51,048 bases of DNA, taken from Deltaproteobacteria bacterium (GTDB lineage Bacteria > Desulfobacterota > Syntrophia > Syntrophales > UBA5619). A program made the translations under genes and the position numbers. The notes under the pieces were generated by a model. The model was not told where the DNA came from. It worked only from the letters and a program-made list of their open reading frames with translations, and made no database searches. The stretch is from NCBI GenBank assembly GCA_021817825.1, contig JAKAFS010000019.1, positions 1 through 51,048 of the forward strand, read 5' to 3'. Shown in pieces: positions 7,967-16,465 of the stretch (positions are counted from its first letter, which is position 1; each line of letters begins with the position of its first letter).

Positions 7967-8003
7967 GAACGGAAGGGGGAGGCGGCGCCTCCCCCTTCCG
8001 TTC
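7967..8003. terminator. Perfect 17-bp inverted repeat after the TTT operon
   Basis: Bases 7967-7983 are exactly complementary to 7987-8003, with a three-base loop (GGC). It lies 78 bases beyond the stop of tctC and upstream of the aldolase. Neither side has a T-run, so it is not a textbook Rho-independent terminator. It could end the TTT transcript, protect its 3' end, or divide expression between the TTT genes and the aldolase. Confidence 0.55.
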
Positions 8004-8080
8004 CCGCAGTTCAGGAATGATTTTACCTGGGCCCGGCTTTGGGGAAGAAACCCCGCAGGGCGAGAACGGGGAGTCGCATA

Positions 8081-9052
8081 CTATTGGTTGGCGGCCGTCA
8101 CCTTCTTGAACAAGGCGAATTCGTCCACGATCTCTTTTTTGTACTGCGCCCCGTTGAGGTAATGGGGCACGAAATCGAACTTGTTGACCATCGCCACAAA
8201 GGCCGGGTCCTTAACGGCGGCGCGAATCACATCATCCCACTTCTTGATGACCTCCGGCGGAAGCCCCTTGGGTCCGACGATTCCCATTCCCGTGTCCACG
8301 AGGGTCTGCTTGTAGCCCTTCTCGTAAGAGGTCGGGACGTTCGGATAGAGGGGATGACGTTCTTTCGAGAAGAACACCAGGATGCGGATCTTGCCGGCAT
8401 CGACCTGCGCTTTGGCGGCCGGCAAGGCCATGGCGGCCAAGTCGACATGCCCGCCGAGCAGTGCCGTGACGCTTTCCCCGCCGCCCGAGAAGGCCACGGT
8501 GGTGATGTCGGCCTTGGCCTCATAGTTGAGGAGACGAAGGGCCATCGCGGGGTTGGTTCCCACCCCCGGGGTCGAGGCCTTGAGCTTCTTGGGGTTTGCC
8601 TTGGCGGCGGCGATCACATCCTCGAAGGTCTTGAAGGGCGAATCGGTCTTGACGACGATCGACTGGGGAAAATTGGCCACCTTGACGACATAGTTCACGT
8701 CGTCGATCGTGTTGAAGGGAAGGTCCTTCGTGAACAGGGGGGTGATGTCCAGGGTGTCGGAGTTGCCGGCGCAGAGCGTGTAGCCGTCGGGTTTGGCCTG
8801 TAGGACCCCGGCCATTCCGACGATTCCGCCTCCGCCCGGCTTATTGACGATGGTGATCGTTGTCTTCAGGGCCTTGGAGAAGTAATCTCCCATGGTTCTC
8901 CAGAAGATGTCGGTAGCGCCGCCGGAGCCGAAGGGAACGACGAGTTGGATGGGGCCTTTCGGATAATCCTGGGCCGCCGCGGGGGTGACGCCGATGATCC
9001 CGGCGGTCAGGAGCAAGAGACAGATGCCGATGACGATGCTGTGCTTCTTCAT
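8081..9052 (-). CDS. TctC/Bug-family periplasmic substrate-binding protein
   Basis: A complete 323-residue TTT receptor. A signal peptide is visible: KKHS, a hydrophobic core, then TPAAA before the mature QDYPKGPIQLVVPFGSGGAT start typical of Bug proteins. Further family marks are the TVAFSGGGESVTALLGGHVD segment and YPNVPTSYEKGY. Its 5' neighbour on the minus strand is tctA (48 bases away), so the gene order tctB-tctA-tctC differs from the left-hand set (tctC-tctB-tctA). The ligand is not predictable from sequence; most characterised relatives bind citrate or other carboxylates. Confidence 0.95.
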   Translation of the reverse strand: MKKHSIVIGICLLLLTAGIIGVTPAAAQDYPKGPIQLVVPFGSGGATDIFWRTMGDYFSKALKTTITIVNKPGGGGIVGMAGVLQAKPDGYTLCAGNSDTLDITPLFTKDLPFNTIDDVNYVVKVANFPQSIVVKTDSPFKTFEDVIAAAKANPKKLKASTPGVGTNPAMALRLLNYEAKADITTVAFSGGGESVTALLGGHVDLAAMALPAAKAQVDAGKIRILVFFSKERHPLYPNVPTSYEKGYKQTLVDTGMGIVGPKGLPPEVIKKWDDVIRAAVKDPAFVAMVNKFDFVPHYLNGAQYKKEIVDEFALFKKVTAANQ

Positions 9053-9101
9053 AAAACGCCTCCTAATTGGGTTGGTGTCGTTTCCAAACCGATGCCGGCG
9101 G

Positions 9102-10607
9102 CTATTCCTCGCCGGTGCGCAACTCTGCGCGAACCCTCTTCTTCTTCAGAAAAAGGGGTGAAAAAAGGATCAGCAGTCCGGCAATCAGAAAAAAGGCGGA
9201 GAGCGGCCGGGTGAAAAAGACCGTGGGGTTGCCGTCGGCAATGATGAGCGAACGGCGTACGGCGTTTTCCATGATCGGCCCGAGGACCAACGCCAGCACC
9301 AGGGGCGCCGCCTCGTAGTCCAGTTTCTTCATCACGTAGCCGATCACCCCGAAGACGATCATGATGAGAATATCGTATTGGTTGTTGTTGACCGCATAGG
9401 CCCCGATGATGCAGAAGAGCAGGATCAGCGGAAACAGGTAGTGGTAGGGGATTTTGAGGATTTTGACCCAGAGCGGGATCAAGGGCAGATTCAAGACCAG
9501 GAGCATCGCATTTCCCACGTAGAGGCTGGCGATCAGACCCCAGAAGACATCGGGCGATTCGGTGATCAAAAGCGGGCCCGGGCGCAGACCGTGAATCATC
9601 AGCGCCCCGAGCAGAAGGGCCGTGGCCGGGCCCGTCGGGATTCCCAGGCTCAGCATCGGAACCAGGGTTCCGCTGGAGGCGGCGTTGTTGGCCGACTCGG
9701 GGCCGGCGACCCCTTCGATCATCCCGGTGCCGAACTGGTCGGGACGGTGGGAGAGCTTCTTTTCGAGGGTGTAGGAGATGAAGGTGGGAATCGCAACGCT
9801 CATCCCCGGGATGACCCCCAGGAAGAAGCCGATCACCGTCCCCCTGCCGATGGGGCCGATGCTGCGTTTCCACTCCGCCCGGTTCGGCAGCAGTCCCTTG
9901 ATCCTGGTCTTGAGGATTTCCTGCTTGAAGGCCCGCTCGACGTTGAGGAACACCTCGGAAACGCCGAAGAGGCCGATGACGATCTGGACCAAGCCCACGC
10001 CGTCCATCAGCGACGTGATCTTGAAGGTGAACCGGCTCACCCCGGACATGGGATCGAGACCCACCGTCCCGATCAGCAGCCCGAAGCAGACCATGAGCAG
10101 GGCATTGACGATCGATCCTTTTGCCAGATAGACCAGGATGCTGAGTCCCAGGATCATCAGCGAGAAGTACTCCGGGGGACCGAAGCGCAGGGCGAAGGTC
10201 GCCAGCGTCGGCGCCAGCAGGACCAAAAGGAGGATGCTGATCGTTCCGGCGATGAAGGAGCCGAAGGCTGAAATGCCCAAAGCCGCCCCGGCCCGGCCTT
10301 TTTTCGCCATCTGGTAGCCGTCGAGGCAGGTCACCACGGAAGCGGCTTCCCCGGGAATGTTCACGAGGATGGACGTCGTCGATCCCCCGTACATCGCTCC
10401 GTACATGATTCCCGCCAAAAGAATGATGGCCGAGACCGGGGGGACATGAAAGGTGACCGGCAGGAGCAGCGACAGGGCCGCCGGCGGCCCGATCCCCGGC
10501 AATACCCCGATGAGGGTTCCGATGAGAACCCCGATGAAACAGAAGAGGAGATTCATGGGGGCCGTTGCAACGCTGAATCCGTGCAGCAGTTGACCGAAAA
10601 TATCCAT
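9102..10607 (-). CDS. TctA-family large membrane subunit of a TTT transporter
   Basis: A 501-residue TctA with the same hallmarks as the copy at 1081: GVLPGIGPPAALSLLLP, YGGSTTSILVNIPGEAAS, a central VIPGMSVAIPTFISY loop, and GPESANNAASSGTLVPMLSLG. The start at 10607 (MDIFGQLL) is preferred over the longer frame to 10688 because AGGAGTCGG lies just upstream and the extension overlaps tctB with no family similarity. It begins 13 bases downstream of the tctB stop, so the two are transcriptionally coupled. Confidence 0.95.
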   Translation of the reverse strand: MDIFGQLLHGFSVATAPMNLLFCFIGVLIGTLIGVLPGIGPPAALSLLLPVTFHVPPVSAIILLAGIMYGAMYGGSTTSILVNIPGEAASVVTCLDGYQMAKKGRAGAALGISAFGSFIAGTISILLLVLLAPTLATFALRFGPPEYFSLMILGLSILVYLAKGSIVNALLMVCFGLLIGTVGLDPMSGVSRFTFKITSLMDGVGLVQIVIGLFGVSEVFLNVERAFKQEILKTRIKGLLPNRAEWKRSIGPIGRGTVIGFFLGVIPGMSVAIPTFISYTLEKKLSHRPDQFGTGMIEGVAGPESANNAASSGTLVPMLSLGIPTGPATALLLGALMIHGLRPGPLLITESPDVFWGLIASLYVGNAMLLVLNLPLIPLWVKILKIPYHYLFPLILLFCIIGAYAVNNNQYDILIMIVFGVIGYVMKKLDYEAAPLVLALVLGPIMENAVRRSLIIADGNPTVFFTRPLSAFFLIAGLLILFSPLFLKKKRVRAELRTGEE

Positions 10608-10620
10608 GGGGTTCCGACTC

Positions 10621-11082
10621 CTAAAATCCCAAAAAGCCTTTGGGGATCTGGGCATTGAGCAGGACGTTGAAGAAGAGTTCCGAGACAACGGCCGTGACGA
10701 CTGCCGCGAGCAGGGACTTGGTCCAGCTCTGCGGTTCGATGACCTTGACCAAAAGCAGCATGAACAGGAAAGTGTTGAGCAGAAACCCCGCCGTCGGCAG
10801 GGTCAGGGCATAGGCGATCAGGGCCAGAAGGATGATGGCGATGCTCCACCAGCGGAAAGGTTCGTCGGAGGGGGCTTCCTCCTGGAGCGGGGTCGGTTTT
10901 GTCTTTAAGGCCTCAATGAGCGCCAGGAGGGCCAGAATGCCGGTGGCAACGGCGATCAGCAAGGGAAAGAAACCGGCGCCGGGCTCCCGCATCTCCCCCA
11001 TCGGCAGGCGGGAGGCCTGCTGGCCCATGACCACTGCAAAAAGCAGCCAGAAAAGGCTGCACCAGATCTTTGCCGACCTCAC
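10621..11082 (-). CDS. TctB-family small membrane subunit of a TTT transporter
   Basis: A 153-residue TctB, nearly the same length as the copy at 584. The GTG start at 11082 is chosen because GAAGGAGGTATC lies immediately upstream; a frame reaching to 11181 adds 33 residues that do not look like TctB. The protein has the family motif PMGEMREPGAGFFPL and about four membrane segments. It is the first gene of the right-hand TTT operon on the minus strand. Confidence 0.88.
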   Translation of the reverse strand: MRSAKIWCSLFWLLFAVVMGQQASRLPMGEMREPGAGFFPLLIAVATGILALLALIEALKTKPTPLQEEAPSDEPFRWWSIAIILLALIAYALTLPTAGFLLNTFLFMLLLVKVIEPQSWTKSLLAAVVTAVVSELFFNVLLNAQIPKGFLGF

Positions 11083-11206
11083 GATACCTCCTTCATCTTT
11101 AACCTGTACCGCGTCGGCCTGTCCCGGTCCGGAGCGACCCGCCTGACTCGGCGCTTTCCTGGCGATATGGATGAAAATCAACGGGTATCTAACTTTGCTT
11201 CGGAAG

Positions 11207-11233
11207 CCTATATAAAGGTCATCGCCCTGTCAA
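11207..11233 (-). promoter_or_regulatory. Possible promoter of the right-hand TTT operon
   Basis: On the minus strand a perfect TTGACA (11233-11228) is followed by an AT-rich TTTATATAGG. The best -10 (TATAGG, 11212-11207) is only 15 bases away, shorter than ideal. It lies about 125 bases upstream of the tctB GTG. The remainder of the 331-base gap 11083-11413 holds the CoA-transferase terminator and no gene that I can support. Confidence 0.3.
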
Positions 11234-11366
11234 GGGGATTTTAGCGACGGTCTCCTGATGATTTTCCCGCGCGCCCCGTCCGATCCAACCCCCAAAAAAA
11301 AAGGGGCGACCGTGCCGGCCTCCCCCTTTTGCTGTTTCTCTGGACATAAATCTGTAAAATGGATGC

Positions 11367-11399
11367 CCGCAGGGTCCCCGGCCCTCCGGGGCCCTGCGG
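11367..11399 (-). terminator. Hairpin downstream of the CoA-transferase gene
   Basis: CCGCAGGG (11367-11374) pairs with CCCTGCGG (11392-11399), and CCCCGG with CCGGGG inside it, with one bulged base and a four-base loop: 14 pairs in all. On the minus strand it starts 14 bases after the stop codon of the CoA-transferase and is followed by a modest T-run (ATCCATTTTAC). Confidence 0.6.
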
Positions 11400-11413
11400 C
11401 TTGTGCCGGTCTT

Positions 11414-12604
11414 TTAGATGACGCCCTCCGCCTTGAGCTGCTCCAGCTCCTTGGCGTCGATGCCCAGGAGGCCGCCGTAAATATCCTTATTCTGCTCGCC
11501 GACCGCGGGGGCGGGCATCTTCCGGTCGCCCGGCGTCTTGGTCATCTTGAAGGTCGAACCGAGGAGCTTCACCTTGCCGGACACCGGCTGCTCCACCTCG
11601 ACGAACATCTCCCGGGCCTCCAGATGGGGGTCGTTGGCCACCTGATCGAAGGTGGGCAGCGGCGAACAGGCGACCCCGAATTTCTTCAGGGCCGAGACGA
11701 TCTCCTCGACGGTGTGGGTCTTGCAGAAGCCGTCCACCACGGCGTTGACCGCCTCCCGGTTCTTCACCCGGATGTCGCGGCTGGCGAAACGCTCGTCGTT
11801 GGCCAGATCCTCGCGGCCGATCGCCTGGAGCACCTTCTGCCACTGGGCATCGGCGATGGTGCAGATGATGACGGCGCCGTCCTTGGCATCGTAGCTGCCG
11901 AAGGGGACGGAGCTGGCGAACTGGTTGCCGAACCGCCCCGGGACCTTGCCGGTCACGAAATAGTCGGCGCGATCCGGGAATACCAGTCCCCACACGGCAT
12001 CCTGCATGGAGATGTCGATTGCCTGCCCCTCGCCCGTGAGGGTCTTGTAGTGCAGGGCTGCCAGGATCGCAATCGTGCAGTTGAAGCCCGACAGGTAGTC
12101 GCCGATGGAAATTCCCGTTCTAAGCGGCCCGCCGTCCGGGTAGCCGGTGACGGCCATCAAGCCGCCCATGGCCTGGCTGACCACGTCATAGGAGATGTCG
12201 TTGCGCCGGGGGCCCGTGTGGCCGAAGCCCGAGATGGAGGCGAAGATCAGTCCCGGGTTGAGCTTGCTCAGGACGTCATAGCCCAAGCCCAGCTTTTCCA
12301 TGCCGCCGGTGGCGAAGTTTTCCACCAGAATGTCCGCCTTGGCCGCCAGCTTCTTGGCGATCTCCAGCCCTTTCGGATTCTTCAGGTTCAGGGTGACGCT
12401 CTTCTTTCCCCGGTTCCGATCGATGAACTGAAAGGACTCCTTCTGGGGGGTCAACGGCGAGGCGTGCCGCTCCGGCTCGCCCTTGCCCGGCATCTCCACC
12501 TTGATGACCTCGGCGCCCAGCTCGCTCAACATCATCGTGCAAAAGGGGCCTGATAAATATTGTGTGAAATCCAGTACCTTGACGCCTGCCAATGCCTTTG
12601 CCAT
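11414..12604 (-). CDS. Class III (CaiB/BaiF) CoA-transferase
   Basis: A 396-residue family III CoA-transferase, which moves CoA between carboxylic acids; family length is about 400. The N-terminus ALAGVKVLDFTQYLSGPFC and the following LGAEVIKVEMP are classic. The expected catalytic aspartate lies in GQAIDISMQDAVWGL. The motif VENFATGGMEKLGLGYDVL is also typical. The start at 12604 follows AAAGGAGATGAGGATA; a frame to 12658 has nothing to support it. It is on the same strand as the TTT operon but a terminator-like hairpin separates them. Activation of an imported acid is a reasonable guess, not shown. Confidence 0.93.
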   Translation of the reverse strand: MAKALAGVKVLDFTQYLSGPFCTMMLSELGAEVIKVEMPGKGEPERHASPLTPQKESFQFIDRNRGKKSVTLNLKNPKGLEIAKKLAAKADILVENFATGGMEKLGLGYDVLSKLNPGLIFASISGFGHTGPRRNDISYDVVSQAMGGLMAVTGYPDGGPLRTGISIGDYLSGFNCTIAILAALHYKTLTGEGQAIDISMQDAVWGLVFPDRADYFVTGKVPGRFGNQFASSVPFGSYDAKDGAVIICTIADAQWQKVLQAIGREDLANDERFASRDIRVKNREAVNAVVDGFCKTHTVEEIVSALKKFGVACSPLPTFDQVANDPHLEAREMFVEVEQPVSGKVKLLGSTFKMTKTPGDRKMPAPAVGEQNKDIYGGLLGIDAKELEQLKAEGVI

Positions 12605-13151
12605 TATCCTCATCTCCTTTTTGATAGATAGATTGGAGTCTGTCTTACTGCAACTCACCCTGCGGTTATTTCATAGCAGAAATATCGTTTTTGTACATCA
12701 TTTTGTTTCATCGGCGTTGCATGCCTTTGATGCTCATCGTCTTTCACTGTAGCGCCTGGCTGCGGAGACGAAGCGTCCGGCGCCCCGCTGCCAATCCGGT
12801 TGGCGACGCTGCACGCCACGTTGGCAGTTTTTCTTGGACAGGCGGCAAAAAACGCATGAAAATACGAGGCCATGAGCCATATTCCGTTTTGGCGCGAGCT
12901 ATGCATTGCCATTATTCCTGTCGCCCGGCGTTCGACAGAACACGGTTGCCGGATTTAGGCGAACCGGGCTCTTTGCCTCCCGGACCATTTTGTGATAGGC
13001 AGGTTGCCTCCGGCGCGATCAGATTTGTGAAGGGCGGAAAGGGCGTCAACGGGAGCTATCGGTTCGTGAAGCGGTAAGACCGGCCGATCGGCCGAACGTC
13101 TCGCCCCAAAAAATGTAAGGTCAAGGTGTTTCAAAGAAAGGATGTTCTAGA
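12605..13151. other. 547-base gap with no supported gene; possible degenerate repeat
   Basis: Short frames exist on both strands, but none has a ribosome site or recognisable protein. The stretch holds nested inverted repeats, such as CTGCCAA (near 12789) against TTGGCAG (near 12820), and its composition changes from AT-rich near 12660-12730 to GC-rich beyond. The minus-strand frame 12655-12912 has the feel of a dispersed intergenic element rather than a gene, but I could not test this. Confidence 0.35.
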
Positions 13152-13550
13152 ATGTTCAGGAAAACTGTTTTTTCTAAAAGCAGAAGGATTTTTTCTGTCT
13201 CCCGCTGGTGCCTCACGGCAGCCCTTTTCCTTGCTCTGGCGCCCTGCGGGACGGCCCAGGCAAAGCACTATTTCGTCGTTACCAATGGGACCAGCTCCGA
13301 CTGGTGCATGGTCACGATCGGGTTTACCGACGGCTCCAGTGTGGAGAAAAAGATTTTCAAAAACATGACCGGCCAATGGCTCGACACCGATAAGTGTCTC
13401 CAGTCCATCACGGGAAGCTGCCAGAGCCTGAACGGCTCGGGAGCCAAGCCGAAGGACCTGACCGGCCAGAATCTCTGCGCGAACGCTAGTTATCGCATCC
13501 AGCGGTTGTTCACCAACTACCACTATGAAACCCAGTTCGTGAAACAGTAA
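13152..13550 (+). CDS. Small secreted protein of unknown function (132 aa)
   Basis: I do not recognise the family. The protein has a basic N-terminus ([13 protein letters not shown]), a hydrophobic core ([12 protein letters not shown]) and an Ala-x-Ala cleavage region near residue 37, so it should be exported. The mature part begins [16 protein letters not shown] and holds four cysteines (in DWCM, DKCL, GSCQ and NLCA), which could form two disulfides in the periplasm. AAAGGATG lies upstream of the ATG. It stands alone: the gap before it carries no gene and selB starts 198 bases later. Confidence 0.65.
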   Translation: MFRKTVFSKSRRIFSVSRWCLTAALFLALAPCGTAQAKHYFVVTNGTSSDWCMVTIGFTDGSSVEKKIFKNMTGQWLDTDKCLQSITGSCQSLNGSGAKPKDLTGQNLCANASYRIQRLFTNYHYETQFVKQ

Positions 13551-13748
13551 AAAACAATTCGGCGATCATCGTTTTGCCGGACCGCTCCGAAAAGGTGCTT
13601 CCTGCCACGGACTCTGAGGGCCCCTGTGCGGGCCTGCGGCATGTTGCATCCGACCTTCCCGCTCCGCCGCGCCGACGGATTTGACGATCCTTTGCCGCCG
13701 CCATCTTTGCGGTTGTGAAAAGCCGGGGAGTCTGTTATTTTCCGGACC

Positions 13749-15674
13749 ATGAAGCATCTCGTGATGGGTACGGCCGGCCATGTGGACCACGGCAAGACGG
13801 CGCTGATCAAGCGCCTCACCGGGGTCGATACGGATCGTCTCAAGGAGGAAAAGGAGCGGGGAATCACGATCGAACTGGGGTTCGCGTCGCTGGCGCTTCC
13901 CGACGGCCGGACCCTGGGGGTCGTCGATGTCCCGGGCCATGAGCGGTTCGTCCGGAACATGGTGGCCGGCGCCGCGGGGATCGACCTCGTGGTCCTGGTC
14001 ATCGCCGCCGACGAAGGGGTGATGCCCCAGACCCGCGAGCACCTCCAGATCTGCACCCTTTTGGGCCTCAAGAAGGGCTTTGTCGCCCTGACCAAGATCG
14101 ATATGGTAGACGACGAGTGGCTGACCCTCGTCGGCGAGGACCTGCGCGCCTTTCTCGGCGGGACTTTTCTCGAAGGAGCGCCGATCGTTCCCGTCTCGTC
14201 GCTTTCCGGGGCGGGCTTTCCCGAACTGACCGAGACCATCGCCCGGATCGCCGGCGAGGTGGAGGAGGCGAGCGATGTCGGGATTTTCCGCCTGCCCGTC
14301 GATCGGGTCTTCACGATGAAGGGGTTCGGCACCGTGGTTACGGGGACCCTCGCCTCGGGCAAGGTCGCGGTGGGCGAGGAGGTGGAGATCTCCCCCTTAG
14401 GCCTGCGGGCCAAGGTCCGGGGTATCCAGGTCCACAACCGGGCCGTGGAGACGGCCGAGGGGGGACAGCGGACGGCAATCAACCTCCAGGGGGTCGACAA
14501 GGCCCTCATCGAGCGGGGCTATTGCCTGACCGGACCCGACAGTCTCGTTCCCGCCCAGCGGTTCGACGGTCGCTACCGTCATCTCGCTTCGGCCGCCCGA
14601 AAGCTGAAGCACCGGACCCTGGTGCGCTTCCACACCGGGACCAGTGAGGTCATGGCCCGGGTGATCCTGCTCGACCGGGAGGAATTGGCGCCCGGCGAAG
14701 AGGCCTCCATCCAACTGGTCCTGGAAACCCCCTTGGCCGTCGTGGCCGGGGATCGGTTCGTGATCCGGAGCTACTCGCCGGTGACGACGATCGGCGGCGG
14801 CGTAATCTGCGATCCTTTGCCCAGAAAGCACAAGCGCTTTTCCGAGGCTGTCCTGCAGCAGTTCCAAGCCCTCACGGGCGGCGCGGAACACGAGAAGCTC
14901 GCCGTCATCCTGGAGCGGGCCGGGATCGAGGGGAGCACGGAGGCGCGCCTGGTTTTGAGGACCGGGATCCGCCGGCCGGAGCTGCGCAAGCAGCTTGAGG
15001 CGATGTTCTCCAAAAAAGAGGCGCTCCTCGTCGACCGGGAGGAGGGGCGCGTCCTTGCCGGACCGGTCTATGCGGCGCTTTTGGAGGCGATGGTCCGGAA
15101 TCTCAAGGAATACCACGAACGCAACCCCCTGAAGGAGGGACTCTCCCGGGAGGAGTTGCGGACGACCCTCGCCCCGGGGACCGCCGAGGGGCTCCACCCG
15201 AAGATCTTCAGTATGGCCCTGCGGGATCTGGAAAAGGGGGAGCGGATCGTCGTCGAGAAGGAGACGATCCGCCTTGCGGGCCACCAGGTGCGGCTCCAGG
15301 GGGAAATGGAAGACCTCCGGGCGAAACTTTCCGGTCTTTACAAAAGCGGGGGGCTGGCGCCGCCGACGGCGCGGGAGGTGCTGGAACGGTTCGTCGACCG
15401 GAAAAAGGAGATCACGAGCCTCCTCCAGGTGATGACCCGGGAAGGTGAACTGGTCCGGATCAGCGAGGACCTCCACTTCCACAAGGAGGTCCTGGAGAAG
15501 CTCCGGGAAGATTACCGGCAACTGCTCGTCCGGGACGGCGAGGCGACGCCGGCGACCTTCAAGGATCTGACGGGGCTGACCCGAAAGTTCATTATCCCTC
15601 TCATGGAATATTTCGATATGGCGAAGCTGACGATGCGGGCCGGGGACCGCCGGATCCTGCGGGAGAGGCCGTGA
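13749..15674 (+). CDS. selB: Selenocysteine-specific elongation factor SelB
   Basis: A 641-residue GTPase that brings selenocysteinyl-tRNA(Sec) to UGA codons marked by a SECIS element. The G domain is at the N-terminus: GHVDHGKT (G1, residues 10-17), RGITIELGF (switch), DVPGHERF (G3) and TKID (G4). Beta-barrel domains follow (for example [13 protein letters not shown]), and the C-terminal third contains the winged-helix repeats that read SECIS RNA, ending with [22 protein letters not shown]. The length fits the family. The stop overlaps the fdhD start by four bases, linking selenocysteine insertion with formate dehydrogenase maturation. selA and the tRNA(Sec) gene are not in the window. Confidence 0.95.
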   Translation: MKHLVMGTAGHVDHGKTALIKRLTGVDTDRLKEEKERGITIELGFASLALPDGRTLGVVDVPGHERFVRNMVAGAAGIDLVVLVIAADEGVMPQTREHLQICTLLGLKKGFVALTKIDMVDDEWLTLVGEDLRAFLGGTFLEGAPIVPVSSLSGAGFPELTETIARIAGEVEEASDVGIFRLPVDRVFTMKGFGTVVTGTLASGKVAVGEEVEISPLGLRAKVRGIQVHNRAVETAEGGQRTAINLQGVDKALIERGYCLTGPDSLVPAQRFDGRYRHLASAARKLKHRTLVRFHTGTSEVMARVILLDREELAPGEEASIQLVLETPLAVVAGDRFVIRSYSPVTTIGGGVICDPLPRKHKRFSEAVLQQFQALTGGAEHEKLAVILERAGIEGSTEARLVLRTGIRRPELRKQLEAMFSKKEALLVDREEGRVLAGPVYAALLEAMVRNLKEYHERNPLKEGLSREELRTTLAPGTAEGLHPKIFSMALRDLEKGERIVVEKETIRLAGHQVRLQGEMEDLRAKLSGLYKSGGLAPPTAREVLERFVDRKKEITSLLQVMTREGELVRISEDLHFHKEVLEKLREDYRQLLVRDGEATPATFKDLTGLTRKFIIPLMEYFDMAKLTMRAGDRRILRERP

Positions 15675-16465
15675 AGGAGAAGCGGGAGTGCCAGGGAAGC
15701 GGACTCCGGGACATCTTGCTTTTCCAGGGGCAGTCTCTGGCGGCCGGGGAGGCCCGGATCATCGGGGAAATCCCGCTTACGATCCATCTCAATGAACGAA
15801 AGGTCGTCACCATCGCCTGTGCGGGGCTTCACGTGGAGGAGCTGGCGGTGGGGTTTCTCCGTTCCGAGGGCTTGATCCGGAGCCGCGCGGAGATCGCCGG
15901 GGTGGAGGTCCATCCCGACTGCCGGCAGGTCCGGGTCCATACCGTCAAGGGGAGGGAGGAGCGCCTTTTCGGGGGGGCAGCGGAGCAGGTTTTGACCTCC
16001 AGCGGCGCCCGCCTGGCCGGTGCGGGAAGGGCCCTGGCCGGCGAAGCGCTGGAAAGCGCAATGATCCTCACGCCTCGGGAGATCCTCTGTCTGATGGAGC
16101 GGTTTCTGGCGCTGGCCGGGCTCCACGAGGAGACGGGCGGCACCCATGCCGCGGCTTTGGCCCGGGATGGGAAGATCCTCGTCGTCCGGGAGGATATCGG
16201 GAGGCACAACACGATCGACATGCTCGGCGGCCATGCCCTGCTCAACGGGCTGGATTGCCGCCAGATGGTCCTCTGCCGAACGGGGCGGGTCTCTTCGGAG
16301 ATCGTCCAGAAGATCCGGCTTCTGGGAATCCCGGTGGCGGTCTCCCTCTCCGTCCCGACGACGTTGGCGGTGGACATGGCGCGAGCGGCGGGGATCACCC
16401 TGGTCGGTTCGGTTCGGGGGGGACGGATGAAGATTTATTCTCAGGAAGGACGGGTCAAAATTTGA
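15671..16465 (+). CDS. fdhD: FdhD-like formate dehydrogenase accessory sulfurtransferase lacking the usual cysteine
   Basis: A 264-residue FdhD homologue; in E. coli FdhD passes sulfur from IscS to the molybdenum cofactor of formate dehydrogenase. Family blocks are present: AGLHVEELAVGFLRSEG, TGGTHAAALA, EDIGRHNTIDMLGGHAL, TGRVSSEIVQKI and LVGSVRGGRMKIYS. The loop that normally carries the sulfur-binding cysteine (TSGCG or a CxxC) reads VLTSSGARLAGAG here, with no cysteine. The GTG start overlaps the selB stop by four bases and has GGGAGAGG upstream. It may have a changed role or mechanism; formate dehydrogenase genes are not in view. Confidence 0.88.
   Translation: MKEKRECQGSGLRDILLFQGQSLAAGEARIIGEIPLTIHLNERKVVTIACAGLHVEELAVGFLRSEGLIRSRAEIAGVEVHPDCRQVRVHTVKGREERLFGGAAEQVLTSSGARLAGAGRALAGEALESAMILTPREILCLMERFLALAGLHEETGGTHAAALARDGKILVVREDIGRHNTIDMLGGHALLNGLDCRQMVLCRTGRVSSEIVQKIRLLGIPVAVSLSVPTTLAVDMARAAGITLVGSVRGGRMKIYSQEGRVKI

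Noticed and set aside
12691..13077. Plus-strand frame of 128 codons
   Set aside because: No ribosome site, irregular composition and overlap with a minus-strand frame of similar quality; treated as a gene-free stretch.
13551..13748. A tRNA(Sec) gene or selA next to selB
   Set aside because: No acceptor-stem pairing, T-loop or TCA anticodon context was found on either strand of this gap, and no SelA-like frame is in the window.
16255..16461. N-terminal extension of the exonuclease gene into fdhD
   Set aside because: The extra part is proline/glycine-rich shadow sequence; the TTG at 16462 has a ribosome site and the four-base overlap used by its neighbours.
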